Origin: Paratinospora sagittata
Lineage: Eukaryota; Streptophyta; Magnoliopsida; Ranunculales; Menispermaceae
DNA length: 64,000 bases
Assembly: GCA_035771175.1 (NCBI GenBank)
Contig: CM069593.1
Location: 45,417,054 to 45,481,053 of the forward strand
Direction: 5' to 3'
Shown: positions 35,285-51,606 of the stretch, in pieces
How the letters are laid out: every line of letters begins with the position of its first letter
Position numbering within the stretch: the stretch's first letter is position 1
Made by a program: the position numbers and the translations under genes
The notes under the pieces: model-generated
Told to the model about the DNA's origin: nothing
Seen by the model: the letters and a program-made list of their open reading frames with translations, nothing else
Databases searched by the model: none

Positions 35285-37970
35285 TCTATGATTTTCCCAT
35301 ATGAAATCTTCAAGTAATATGTTTTTTCCCTTCTATATTACTTACATTATTGAATTGAAATACAAAAAAAAATGTTTACTCGAATCATCTTAAGAGTTTT
35401 TCCTTTCCTTTTATTTCATCATATGCATTAATTTCATTATACATTAAATTTGAATATGCTCAATTTGAGTAGTTTTTTGTTAAACATCTTTTTAACTTGA
35501 TATATAAGATGAATAACTCAAATACTTTTGGGTCAATTGTTCATTTCTGAAAAGATTTTTGTTTGCTTAAATATAATTTGAGATATTTTTGGAAAAATAA
35601 TTGGTTGAGTGATAGACAACCTGCCTAAAATCAATCTGGTGATTTTAATTACTGGATGATTGGATTCCTGTTTGTTTTTAGTTTCCTTTGCAACTAAGAA
35701 CTTGAAGGAGGTTTCAGATTTATTTTTTATTTTTATTTTTATTTATTTTTTGTGGGCAACAAAGGTGGGGAGGTTTGTCAAACGGGTTAATCATTATTTA
35801 ATTATTTAATTATTTAATTATTTAATTATTTATTTTATATTTTATATTTTTCTCACCAATACACCCGGTAGTTAATTTTTTAAACAACATACTTTTGTTA
35901 AGATTTGTTTGTCGCTCTTGCATTATATTATATTTTTAAAACTATGGACCCCTTAAGTAATTTTAAAAATAAATTCTTAAAAGAATTTGGTAGTTCACTC
36001 TTTCATTGTCTTTTAAACTTTGATATTATGCAAAGAAACTACTATAAGATAGTTTGCCCTAATATAGCAACACCTAAGGTTGTGCATAAACTTTCATAAA
36101 AAAATTATATAACGCTACTTTAATCTTTAACACATCACTATACAAAGCGTTGTGCCTAAAATTTTAAAAGAAAAAAATATATAACATCTACTTTAAATTT
36201 TAGCACAACATCATACAAAACGGTGTTATAGAGAAATATTATAAATGGGTAGGATAAATGTTTAAAGAAGCTACAATGTGATACGAGGGTCTATTATATC
36301 TATGACTTAAGGATTAGATATGAGGTAACATTGACAATAGGTACATAATTATTTAAATAATAAAGTTCGCTTTTGAAGGTTTGTTTTTAGTTTATCAAAA
36401 ATAATAATAATAATAATAACATTTTTAAGTAGAAAATAAAATAATAAAATACCTTTCTTTAGTTTGTTTTTTAGATTGTTCTTAGTTTATCTAATTAATC
36501 AGTTATCTTAATAATAATTTAATTATACATAAAATTATTATTAGTTTTTAAAATTAAACAATTATATTAAAGCATTATGAATTATTTTTTGCTAAAAAAA
36601 TAATAAGACAGTAATATTATATCACGAATAATATTAATTATTTAAAATAACTTGAAAAAGAATAAAAAAATAAATTTAAAAACTTATTTTGAAAACACCT
36701 AATTAATTGAATATTAGTTTTTTTATTTTTTAAGATTTTATTTTAACTTATTTAATCTATTGATTTAATATTAATAATTATAATAGTAATCTGAAACTTT
36801 TTATATTTTCTATTTCTTCCTTAAATACCAAGCTAATACAAAAACAAATAAATAATTAAATAAATAAAATAAAATAAAAATACAAATCCTCAAAGCACTC
36901 AATTATAACAATTTCAGTTGCAGGACGACCTACATATGTGATTTAACATTCCATTTAATATTTTTTCTCACAAAAATATCATTTACAAATTATAATATCA
37001 AATGTAAAAATAATGTAACATTTTACAATGGTGTTTAGAAATCACATCAAATTAACAACAATTTATTTAAAGTGGTGAACTCATTTAATATTTCATTATT
37101 TACATATATTTAAGGGCATGTTAACCTACATACTTGATATTCAAATATTTAATAATATATAAGTATAAATATTATTAAATTGTGTAAAATTATATTGGTG
37201 TTAGAGATTTTATTTTCTTATGTATCTATATTTAAGGATAAAAAAGAACAAGATCAAATCATTAATATATATATATATATATATAACACTAAAAAAAAAA
37301 GGTAAGAAATAGAAAAAATAAAATGATCAACATGAAACATGATGACAAAAATATTTAAAAAGAAAAACCGTCACAACTTAGATTTTTTGTTTTATTTTTA
37401 TTTTTTCTAAAATCATTATCTTCTTAATCTCCTTATTTTATTTCATCAATTAGAGATACATAAACAATTAAAATATATAATATAATATAATATAATATAA
37501 TGATATGACTGAAAAAAAAAATTATTATCAATAGTTAACAGATCCAATAATTAGTTTGTTACAATTTGTTCATTTTTAATTTTGTTTTTCATCCCTTAAA
37601 TAACATGGAACTTGGTGATAAAACATTTAAAAAATAAAATCACATTTCTTTTGTTTTTTAAATTTAATATCATCTCAATTGTCTTATTCTCTTTCATTAA
37701 TTATAAATATATAAACAATTAATATATAATATAATATAATATAATATAATTGATAAAAAATATATATTTTTTAATTCATTTCTTTAATTTGTGACATATC
37801 AAGATACAAAGTGACGACCCGAGTAAGTTCGCGTAGGGCAGGACTGGAAGCCAGTTATATATAGAAATGAAACCTTTATTTATAAGAATATTTAAAGGTA
37901 TTTTCGAAATAAAAAAAAAATATTTTTTTGGTTTTTTATAAATTACTATGTCACCCTGGATGCCCTAACT
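35285..37970. other. AT-rich intergenic DNA with simple repeats
   Basis: No gene is visible. An ATTATTTA array lies at about 35792-35835. AT and TATAA runs lie near 37265-37285, 37480-37502 and 37725-37750. The last two sit in a block of about 120 bases that is repeated with divergence (ATAAACAATTAAAATATATA and ATAAACAATTAATATATAAT). Near 36050-36235 a degenerate tandem with GTTGTGCCTAAAATTTTAAAA is present. Confidence 0.6.
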
Positions 37971-37978
37971 CAAACTCC

Positions 37979-37985
37979 TATAAAA
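37979..37985 (+). promoter_or_regulatory. TATA box of uS11 gene
   Basis: TATAAAA lies 94 bases before the start codon. A pyrimidine-rich stretch CTTCGCTTCGCCTCTCTCG follows about 25 bases on and is a likely start area. AACCCTAG near 38051, a telo-box core, fits ribosomal protein gene promoters. Confidence 0.6.
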
Positions 37986-38078
37986 CCATAAAGATTAAGA
38001 AACGCAACTTCGCTTCGCCTCTCTCGTTGGGTGTGTTTGAGAAAGACCAGAACCCTAGCTTCCAATCCGCCTGCAACG

Positions 38079-41717
<3,639 letters not shown>

Positions 41718-44236
41718 GTTCTCAAATCCGGTCTATTACTGCATCAGCCAGTGGTGCAGTTTATTTCAGTTCAATTCTGATTTTGTCTTGTTAGTTGAGA
41801 AACAGTTTTGTAGCACTGAATCTTCTGATGGATTTCATCCTGAACATTACAAAGTCAGTGTGACTTGGTGCCTTATTACTTCTTAGGTTTTTTAGGATTT
41901 TTGCAATAGCTATTGAATATGACGTGTTGGTTTGTCTCTCAAAGGATGTTACGGTAAAAAATTTAATGTTTTGTTGGCTTTTGCTTTAAATTTTTTTGAT
42001 CCTAAAGGAGGGTGGTTTTAGTTACATTGATTGTAAGTGGCATCATCTCTGATAGTCTGGAAGTTCTACTCCTAGTAATGTGACGAGGGCAGTCCAAAGC
42101 ACCAAAACGTGGGATTTTATTTCTGGTAATCATCTGAAAAGGGTGCCATAGGTGCAAGCAAGAGGGGCTTAGAGAAATTTCGAAGCTCTTCTACAGAAGT
42201 GGAAACATTGGTAAAGAGTAAACTTGTTCTTCTTGGTAGAACATTTTATAAAATTTTGAAGTTCTTCTGCAGATGTGGAAATAAAGCAAAAGATAAACTT
42301 GTACTCCTTGGGAGAAGAACGTTTAGGCTGCTTCTCATCTTTTCATAGGTTTAGTACATTGTTAATCAATGGCTTTTTTATTTTTATTTTAGTGGGCTTA
42401 ATATTTGTCATTTTTCTGGTTGGTAACTCTCCAGAGATGAGACTGCAAAGAGCTGTTGCATTGCATTTAGAGATCTTTGGTTGAAATTAGTCTGCGATTT
42501 CAAAAGTCAAATACTATCATTTTGGCATGATCATAATATTAATAGCATACAAATTTGCACTCACGAAAAAAGAAAAAAGAAAATTGTTACAATCGTTCTA
42601 AGGCATAATTGATATCATTTCCTTGCCAAATAGATTATACCAAGAAAAACAAAAGAGATACTAGAATGTAAATAATTTCACAAAGGTAATAAAATAATTA
42701 TTATCAGGTCTAAAATTAACGAAATGGGTTGTTTGCGCACTATTTGGTGGTGTACGTCCGTTTGGTTTGGTGTGCAGAATAGGATAGAAAAAGATTATTT
42801 TTAGTCTAATTCTTATATTTTTAACTTTTTTATTCCGTTCTAACAGGATAAAATAATGACGACCCAAAACTTTAGATTAATCTTTTTTGTTTACCCGCAC
42901 TTTCACATGTATTTTTCGCTCTTCTTCTTCGTTTACAAGTATTTTTCTTCTTCGTTCTTCATTCTCTCTCTCTCTCTTTTAAAATAAAAAGTAAAAATTC
43001 AAAACTTAGAAATCGGGTTTTGCAATTTATTTTTTGTTTTTTTTAAGGATAATTGTAAGTTGATTTATGAGTATTTTTTTACAATAGATCTGAGTTTTTA
43101 TGGTGTTTTTCACACGTAGGATAACATTAAAATTAGTCAAATCCTATCCTATCAAATTCGGTAAAAATAATCATATTCTATCTTGGACCCTATTAAGGGA
43201 ATAAGATAAAAAAATTCATTAAGAACACTCATGAATTAGAAAAGATGGTTTTGATCTACTGTACATGGCCAGAGGGAGAAATAAAAGGAAGAAGGCAGCT
43301 AAATAAGCTACAAAAAAACACCCTTCGCACCACAAAAAACTACTAATTTCAATTTTCAATAATACCCTCGTGTGATTGTACCAAAATTCCCATGATTTTT
43401 TTTTTGTGTTTTAACTACATTAAAAAAAAAATTGTACGGTTCGGTCGGTGATGACAGAACCCAAAACGTAAGGTTCTGTCGTCTCTGACTAAACCACCGT
43501 AATCGGTTCGATATCGTAAGTCCGAACCGATTGTGGTCCCGTTCTTTCCATGGTCATTTTTTCGGACACCCGACAGTGTTTTTCACAAAGAAAAACATCA
43601 AAACATACCATTTTAATAACAAATTTCTTATTGATTTAGTGATTTTTGTTTGCGTAACTTCGAATCGCAACCGCCTTTCGTGTCGGAAAAAATAATACAA
43701 AATTCGCCAAAATCTTCAATTTTTCCGCTGAAGATGAGATAATAGCAAGGTTCCGTAAGTGATTTTAAGGGTTTTGAATGTAGTGATTTATGGTTTTAGA
43801 GTTGAGAATGAGAGAAAAATGGAAAGGATATGTTGAAAACAGTAGGGTTGGGTTGGAGGGAGATAAATTTGTTTGAAATTATGAGAAGGGTATTTAGGAA
43901 AGTTTAATATGGTAAGAATAATATTTCTTCAAATTTTTGTGGTAGGAATAGAATGCGGTCTAAAGAGTATTTTTTTGTGATTTATTTTGCTGCCCTATAA
44001 AAGAAAATGCTATCAGTTTGGGTGAAATGACCAAAAAGGCCTCTTTAGCCAATGGAGTAGAGTAGCAACAAAATCAACGGTACTAGGTTAGATCGCTGCC
44101 GGAGATCAAACGATGAGGGTTAAAAGAGGGAGCAGACACCAGCCGTATATTGGTTATTTGGTTTAGGGGGGGTTTCTGGCGGGAACGTAGGGAATTTGGA
44201 GGGAGAAGAGAACACCGAAGAGGCGAAGAGGTAAAA
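41718..44236. other. Intergenic interval between uS11 and RNase H2A
   Basis: The first 300 bases are the likely uS11 3' untranslated region. The interval holds two adjacent short hairpins at 43453-43532, listed separately. The stretch 44100-44236 is GC-richer and is the likely leader of the next gene. Nothing else is recognised. Confidence 0.5.
43453..43532. repeat. Two adjacent perfect inverted repeats
   Basis: GACAGAACC at 43453-43461 pairs with GGTTCTGTC at 43472-43480 (9 bp, loop 10). AATCGGTTCG at 43501-43510 pairs with CGAACCGATT at 43523-43532 (10 bp, loop 12). They lie 700 bases before the RNase H2A start. Function is unknown. Confidence 0.55.
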
Positions 44237-47200
44237 ATGGGTACAGAAATGGCATGTTCAGGTGGTGTTGTACCAAAATGGGCGTCGGAGGCGTGCATAA
44301 TGGGCATCGATGAGGCCGGTAGAGGTCCTGTTTTAGGTACCCTTCTTCGTTCTCCTTCTTCCGCTGATTTTTGTTTCAATTTTTAAGAGACAAATATACA
44401 TATATGTATATGATGATTAAATAAGGAGGAGGATTGGGGTTGTTGTGTTGACACTTACAGGTCCAATGGTTTACGGCTGCTTGTATTGTGCTGCTTCCTA
44501 TCTCTCCACTCTTTCTTCCTTGGAATTCGCCGGTACTTCTTTTCTCCCTTCTTTCCATTTTTTTACATTCCAGTACTATATATATATATATATATATTGC
44601 GTCCTTTATTTACTTATTATCATGTTTCTCTGGGAATTTGAAGAGAGTGAATGTACCTAATTTGTGCATTTTCCAGATATATCTCTTTGATTTTAAGGGA
44701 TATCACTATTAAGTGTGTATTGAGGGTTTTGTTTTGTTTTGTTTTTGAGATGTCTGTTTCATGGGCTCTACTGAAACCCTTGAATTTTGAAAATTATTGC
44801 TTCCATTTTTATTTTATTTCTTATTTTTTTACAGGGTTCTTGAAATTCTAATTTTTTGGGTCTTCTACTTTTGTTTGGTTTCAAATTGTGAAAGGCTTCA
44901 GTGGTGTTTTGAGGTTGAGTTTCTATCAGTGCAAGTTCAATGAACGAAGAATTTCGTTGTTGTCTTGGCCGGGAAACTTTAAAACCATGCATCCTATAAG
45001 TTAGTAAAGACTTGGTCTCATAACTTCTTTGAGGAATTAACAATCCCTGCCTAACATTGTTAATTATTTGTTTTACGTGTGTTTAAACAAAAAACAAAAT
45101 TGGATTCATTCAATCTTGAGTTTGTTATCAAAGTCTAGCTTTCGTCAATACCGCGTTCATATGGATTGGATAAACGAGTCTTATTTCTTCATTAGTTATC
45201 TTTCCAAGGCCATGTTTATTTTTAATCTAAATGTTTAAAGTCTCCGTAATTGGTTCAATCCATGCCATCTTTGGTTTATTCATCTTCTCATACAAATTAC
45301 GGAGTATTTTTTTGGTCTTATTATCATGGATGATCTACTATTATTATGAACCTTAGACTATGTAAAAAAAATTGTCTTTTTACCTTTCAGTTATGGTTTT
45401 CATTGGCATTGCAGTAAGATGGTAGAGCTATCTTTGATAAAATTGGTTTCTTCCTATTTTTCCTTGTACAGATTCGAAGACTCTAAAGGAGGAAAAAAGG
45501 GAGGAATTGTTTGAAAATTTAAAGACTAATGAGTTAATCGGTTGGGATGTTGATATTATAGACCCAAGAGAGCTCTCGGCTAAAATGCTAAAGAAGTCAG
45601 CAAACGATACTTCACACATCCCTGTATTTAGCGTTTAATTGTCTCGCACACCTCTTAACATTATATTTTCCATTCCATATGTACAGAACAAAAATAAACC
45701 TGAATGAAATATCACATGACTCTGCCAGTGGTCTTGTTGCAAAAGCACTTGAGATGGGAGTTCTACTAACTGAGGTAAAATACAAACCAAAATTAGGTGG
45801 AAACTTCCTTGATCTCCTTGCTAATGATAAAACCATGTTTAAGTCATTAACTTATTCTAGGAGATTCTTGATGTTTCAGATGCAGTATACTTGATTTTCT
45901 ACTTTTAGAGTTCATACTCATGTTCAACATTTAATGTGCTTCAGGTCTATGTGGACACTGTTGGAGATGCGGAGAAATATAGAATAAAATTATCTGAGAG
46001 ATTTCCAAGCGTAAAATTCATTGTAGCAAAGAAAGCAGATAGTCTTTATCCAGTTGTGAGTGGAGCCAGCATAGTGGCAAAGGTAATAGGACCCCTTCTT
46101 TACAGGCTTCCTTTGGAGCTCATCCATGGATATATTTATCGGTAAATCTTGTAATTCTTTCTTTTTGGGTATAGGTGACCAGAGACCGAGCTTTGCGTAA
46201 TTGGGTACTTGATGAGACAGCTGAGAATATGAATAGAAACTTTGGATCAGGATATCCCGGAGGTGACATGTCTCTCTCTCTCTCTCTCTGCATGCAATTC
46301 TTTCCTTTATTTTCCATTATTCTTGGATTGTTTTAAATGGACGTATGATATTATAAGTGGTGTATTACTTAGATCCTGTAACTAAGGCTTGGTTGAAAGA
46401 TCACAAGCATTCAGTATTTGGATTCCCAACATTGGTCCGGTTCAGTTGGGGTACATGCACTCCTTACTTGAAGGATATGGTTGAAGTCTTATGGTGAGAC
46501 CATCCTTCCAACCTCTCAGGAAAATTTATCACTACAATATTACATGACATCTTTGTTATATTGTGATTTGTATGCTATCATAACAAAACTTGTTATTGAT
46601 CAAAACAAAATGACTGACTCGAGCAACCTGAACATTTGGATTTTTTGTATCACAGAACTTGCTTTGCATGTATTTTGATCGATTGCTTTGCATGTGCCGT
46701 GTATTTATATTTTATAGGCACATTCTGCTTTTCATGTTGCAGGAAAATGTTAAAACTAATAGAGATGTGCGTATGACACACTCATATTTACACATCAAGA
46801 TTCTAATATGATCTTAACTCAACCCAACTAAACAAAGCCTTTTCTCAATTTCATTTATATTACAAGTAGTTATATTTTTCGAAATTATCTTTGCTCACGT
46901 TTTTTAGGTCTCCCTCTTTTTCTACCATTATTGTAGATTGTTAATAGACCACTATTTCTAATTGGCACATCCAAAGGTATTTGTTTCACGTGTCCATACT
47001 ACTTATTTGTTTTTCTTTTTTTTGTCATTTAATCTCTAATTAGGGTTACTCCTTACCATCTCTTTAATCATTTCTAATTTTATCTTTCATTGGTAAACAT
47101 ATTATCCATCATATTATCCCTTGAAAAAAAAAACATATTATCCATCTTAATATTTGTGTTTTCGTTAAATTTAATTTTTTAACATGTTTCTTTATTGCCC

Positions 47201-47429
47201 AATATTCTTTTTCTGATCTAACTTTACTATTATTTTTTCTTACTATAGGGAGTCTGATAAACTTGAAGAAGATGGTTTCAGTGACAAAAATACCAATCGC
47301 CGGCAATTGAAATTAAGTAGTGTTGGTATCACCGGGTACAAGAGGAAGAGCGAGGAGATCGAATCGAGCGGTAAAGGTCGGTGCAAATTTTTTGAGACCC
47401 GGAAGCTTGAGATCGCCACCCGTTTCTGA
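44237..47429 (+). CDS. RNASEH2A: Ribonuclease H2 subunit A (catalytic)
   Basis: The product is the catalytic subunit of nuclear RNase H2, which cuts RNA in RNA-DNA hybrids and starts removal of single ribonucleotides from DNA. Eight exons join in frame to 303 codons: 44237-44336, 44461-44532, 45472-45595, 45687-45774, 45945-46082, 46175-46262, 46373-46493 and 47249-47429. This is close to other plant RNase H2A proteins. Active-site residues are visible: Asp25 and Glu26 in [10 protein letters not shown], Asp132 in [13 protein letters not shown] and Asp178 in [35 protein letters not shown] and the C-terminal [16 protein letters not shown] are also conserved. The second Met at codon 5 could serve as an alternative start. 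All introns are GT-AG. No disruption is visible. Confidence 0.95.
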
Positions 47430-50400
47430 AAAACTCGACTGGATTTCTCTTCTGCTCATTGGCTGGTACTAATTAATTATCACTTGGTATCTGTTTATCA
47501 TCATATGACTAGATTCTAATTTCTAATTTCCTTAATGTGAGTAAAATTGAAGTAGATATCAAACTCTTTAATACAGGTTTCAGACCTAATTTAGATGCTA
47601 ACTTCAGTTCTATCACTGCCAGTTCCCTGTGTCCTGAGAACTATGCTTCAGATGCCTTTAAACTTAACCTGCTCATATTGCAGGAAGATTTTGGCCAACT
47701 TCTATCATATGATTTGGAAAATATTATAAATAAATTCTATTGACAGTCATATCAATCAACTAATCAAATGGTTGTTGATCTAGCTAGAAAGATAAATCCT
47801 TGAACCCAGGAGCCTTCATTCACATTATTTATTTAGCAATATTGTATTTTATTTATTCTAGGGTCATTATCATCATATTCAGTAACTTCAATAATTTATT
47901 TAAATTTTAATGAGAGTATTGTTTCAAATTACTTGTTAAGCCATTCTCCATATGTTTTTGAAAGAAGAATGAATCAAATTGGTTGAGTAAACTCTTGGGC
48001 AAAGAAGTTTAGGTCTTTGACCTCTAGGGTTTTACTTTTTATGCTGCTTAACTAGTTTGAGTTTAATAGAAAGCATGAAGTCAGTGATTTTGGGAATCCA
48101 TTTTAATATGAAGATTTTCCTTTAATCAGCTGGAGAAGATTAATTACTCCATGGTTTAAGTAAATTGGTCTGAAATACTATTCAACTCTTTAATTAAAGA
48201 GTCATGCTACACCAAGGCTGGGTGACCAACACTAAAATATAACATTGGCACTCAACATCCGTTAGATGTTTGTGGAGATGCGTGCATACATACGTCAGGT
48301 GTCAACATTGGATTTTTAGTGTTGCACCCAGAGTCTCCAAATCATTTTTTCTTAATTAAAGTAGGGGAAAAAAGGTTGAGGGCTACATGATTTAAGTTAT
48401 TAATATGATCCCATGATTCCAAACTTCATCCTTTTAAGGTTGTGTGATTTGGAAAACAGAGATACAAACCAAAAATAAAAATCCAAACAATATTATTTTA
48501 TTTTTATTTTTTTAGAAATATGTTATATTCTGAGAAAAAATTTAAAAAATTATTTTTGAATTTAACTGATTAAACACATTTTTTTTAATCACAAAACAAA
48601 CAGGGTCTTAAGGTTTGACTTTTAAAACTTTTCAATTCAACTTCTATTGTAACACAATTGACTTATCATCATGCAAATTTTGTGCAGTCAAAATTAAAAC
48701 TAAAATGGAAATATATTCAAAGAATTATGACATTGTATTAACATATTGAATGTTGGAAAGTAAATGCCTGACAATGCTCTCTACTCGGCTGATTATGACT
48801 CTCGCGTCCCTCCTTCCCTTCTCCTCAAAGTTGCCCTCAAATCTCTCTGGAAGCTTTCTAGAGGCCTCATAATCAAAATTCCAATTTCCATATAGTTGTC
48901 TTCTTGTACAAAATGTCAGAAATCTTCAGCTACGTCACTATTAACATGACATGCATTCATACTACTTGGAAGCCATGACTCATGTATGCCGACGTCATGA
49001 TGTGCATGCATGAGTTCTGCACCCACCCTTAACTCCTATTATTATTATTGTAGATAGATAATATCATGAAGAAGAAGAAGGCAGAGTTTGTGCTGAGTGG
49101 AGAGCCTCAATCTTTCAATGATGTCAAAGATTCTCTTATTCCTTAGCTGTGCTTCTGTTTTTTCTACGCTATTCTTGAAGTTCTTTTGCTCTCTCTGCAC
49201 CTCACATCTTAAGTCAAACATCTGACTTTGATTTCTTGGATGAAGTATTACTTGTCAACTTATACATTCCTATTTAATTAATTATTAAAAGCATAGTTTC
49301 TTTTTATTATAATTTATTATAAGCATAATTTTTTTATTACCTAAACAGTTCGATAATTTTTACACACTCTCAAACGAGGCCTTAGTCTTTTTACGCTGTT
49401 TACTTATGCAATCCTCACGACCGGCTGCAACAAAGTTAAGACTAATCCAGATCTCCAAACTACAGAATAATCGTTCTGGGGTTGAGATTGATGGTCCACA
49501 AGATCAGTTAATCTCGAGGAACATTGATGGTTTGAAGACTGGGATGACGACCCAAGTCCTAATCCAAATAAATTTCACCACTTGTTTCATGCGGCATCAC
49601 CAAGGTCAACTTCTCACCAACCCTTTTTTTTGCTCTTGCTTACGTTGATATTCATGATGACAACACCGTTTATGGGCACATGCCACATGGCATTTTCCCT
49701 GTGAGCCAAATGATTTAATTTTTTTGTACAGCCAGGCCTGCATGATTTTTATGGATTAGGAGAATATTTATATTTTCTTATTAATTAATTAATCTAATGT
49801 GCTTAAATATATATATATATATATATATATAATTAAGCCTGTGCCAAAGAGAGGATTTTGAATCAAATGGTAGAATCACTGATCAAAACTGAAGCAGTTA
49901 TAAACATGAAAATTAAATGAATATCCAAGCAATTATAAACATTAATTCTTTTAGAATTTTAAAAGGCCTAGTAGAATCAAATGCTAGCTAGTACTGCAAT
50001 GTATTCAATCAAATAAGTTAAATTTATTGCTTAATAAATCTATGACAAATCTCTTGGTTGCAGTGCCATTATATAATTAATATACCACTAACTATGCTAC
50101 CAAGGTTTTAGCAAAACCCTTCATGCAAGGCACAACTTCTTGTTAGATTCATCCAAACAAGAAGGAAATATTATATTTAAAGATGATTGCTAGAATCACA
50201 ACGTATTTAAAAATAGTATTAAAAAAATATTAACTAATATATAGTGAACAAAGATTTGAAAGTTTTTTGGTGGATCCAATTTCCCAAAATCATCTCATCT
50301 GTAATAAATATTAACTTTTTTTTTCATCAATTAATCTTGGTTAATTTGAGAAATAACTTATAACTAGATCTGCAATATCTCAAACTGTGTTGAATAGTCA

Positions 50401-50634
50401 GAGTAAATGAAAGTAGTCATTTTCAAAAGAAATTGCTTGCAGGAATCATCCGTACTTTTCATTGATTTTTTTAACTCAAAAAAGAGAACCCGTTTGGTAC
50501 ATTCTTTTCAACACACAGTACAAATCATCCATTCAACAACCCCTCAATTAAAATAAATCATCTCTCTTTCCAACCAATTACACCAATCAGACACCGATCA
50601 TCTTCCTCTTCTCAGTTTTTGAGCTAAAGCTGCC
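47430..50634. other. Intergenic interval between RNase H2A and SAUR
   Basis: It holds a MITE candidate at 48190-48361 and an AT run near 49807-49830. No further gene is supported; a frame at 49406-49648 has no recognised product. The 200 bases before 50635 are the likely SAUR promoter and leader, CA-rich and pyrimidine-rich, with no certain TATA box. Confidence 0.55.
48190..48361. mobile_element. MITE candidate with inverted repeats and TTAATTAAAG flanks
   Basis: CTGGGTGACCAACACTAAAA at 48218-48237 is nearly the reverse complement of TTTTAGTGTTGCACCCAG at 48314-48331 (two extra bases in the left arm). Both sides are flanked by TTAATTAAAG (48190-48199 and 48352-48361). A 9-10 base duplication is typical of Mutator-like elements. 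The arms do not reach the flanks: about 18-20 outer bases on each side match poorly. The flanking word is AT-rich, so chance repetition is possible. No coding capacity. Confidence 0.55.
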
Positions 50635-51066
50635 ATGAAGAAGCTTGAAAAGAAGATGGAATCAGTGAAGAAGCTTGCTAAGAAGGTCAAAGTTTTAAGT
50701 AAAGGTGTATCAAATCGCCATACAACTGATTACTATGAATGTTTGGTTTCTAGTGATGATATTTCTGAGAATTCACCATCTTCTTCTTCTTCTTCTAATT
50801 CTTCTTCTTCCTCTGCAACAACGCCAACTGGGTTTTTGGCAATTTATGTGGGAGAAGAGAGGCAGAGATTCGTGGTGCCAACAAGTTTTTTGAGTCATCC
50901 ACTGTTCAAAATGTTGTTAGAGAAGGCTTATGATGAATTTGGGTTTGAGCAGAGAAATGGGCTAGTGGTTCCTTGCACTGTTTCCACATTTCAAGAGGTG
51001 CTTAGTGCTGTTGAATGCTCTCATGGGCAATTTGATCTTGGAAGGTTGGTTCAGGAGTTCTCCTAG
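50635..51066 (+). CDS. SAUR family protein (small auxin-up RNA)
   Basis: A single-exon gene of 143 codons, the normal SAUR structure. The SAUR domain spans about residues 66-123, with GFLAIYVGEERQRFVVPTSF, HPLFKMLLEKAYDEFGF and GLVVPCTVSTFQEVL. A basic N-terminus (KKLEKKMESVKKLAKKVKV) precedes a Ser-rich stretch at residues 47-60 encoded by TCT repeats, which could vary in length between individuals. A second Met at codon 8 lies in a similar basic context and may be the real start. SAURs promote acid growth by inhibiting PP2C.D phosphatases at the plasma membrane, as shown for several family members. Which subgroup this belongs to is not settled. Confidence 0.93.
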   Translation: MKKLEKKMESVKKLAKKVKVLSKGVSNRHTTDYYECLVSSDDISENSPSSSSSSNSSSSSATTPTGFLAIYVGEERQRFVVPTSFLSHPLFKMLLEKAYDEFGFEQRNGLVVPCTVSTFQEVLSAVECSHGQFDLGRLVQEFS

Positions 51067-51574
51067 CAAGTTTGTTAATTATATATAATTAGCAAATTTA
51101 AAAATTAGAAAAAAGAAAAGAAAAGAGATGAATAAGAACTGGTTTTTTTTTTTTTTGATCTAGTGCAAGTAATTAATGTTCCCATCTTGGATTATATTTT
51201 GTTCTGGAATGTCTTTTTAATTGGTACTTAGTCCATGTGGATGCTCTCTTAATTAGTTGCACCAAAAGAATTGATGTATATTCCATGTGTCAACACAAAA
51301 ATTGTACTATTGGAATTGAAGATCATTCTTCTTCTTTCTTGTTCTTCTTCTGCAATCCCAAATCAGTATGTGATTTTGCATGTATTTATTTTAGTATTAG
51401 TTGTAATAATTACTCAAATTTTCCAAAACTTGATATAAAGGGTCGAAGGTAGAAAAATGATTTTGATACAAGATCTGCAAATCTGAATATTTTTGTTTTG
51501 TTGATTTTCCATGTTAAACTGGCATTAGCAAGAAATCAATCTGACTTGATGAACATAGATCTAATTTCTTCAAT

Positions 51575-51606
<32 letters not shown>

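Noticed and set aside
45596..45686. Possible read-through of RNase H2A exon 3 into the next intron
   Set aside because: The 91-base intron has GT-AG ends and removing it restores the conserved INLNEIS reading frame; retaining it gives a stop.
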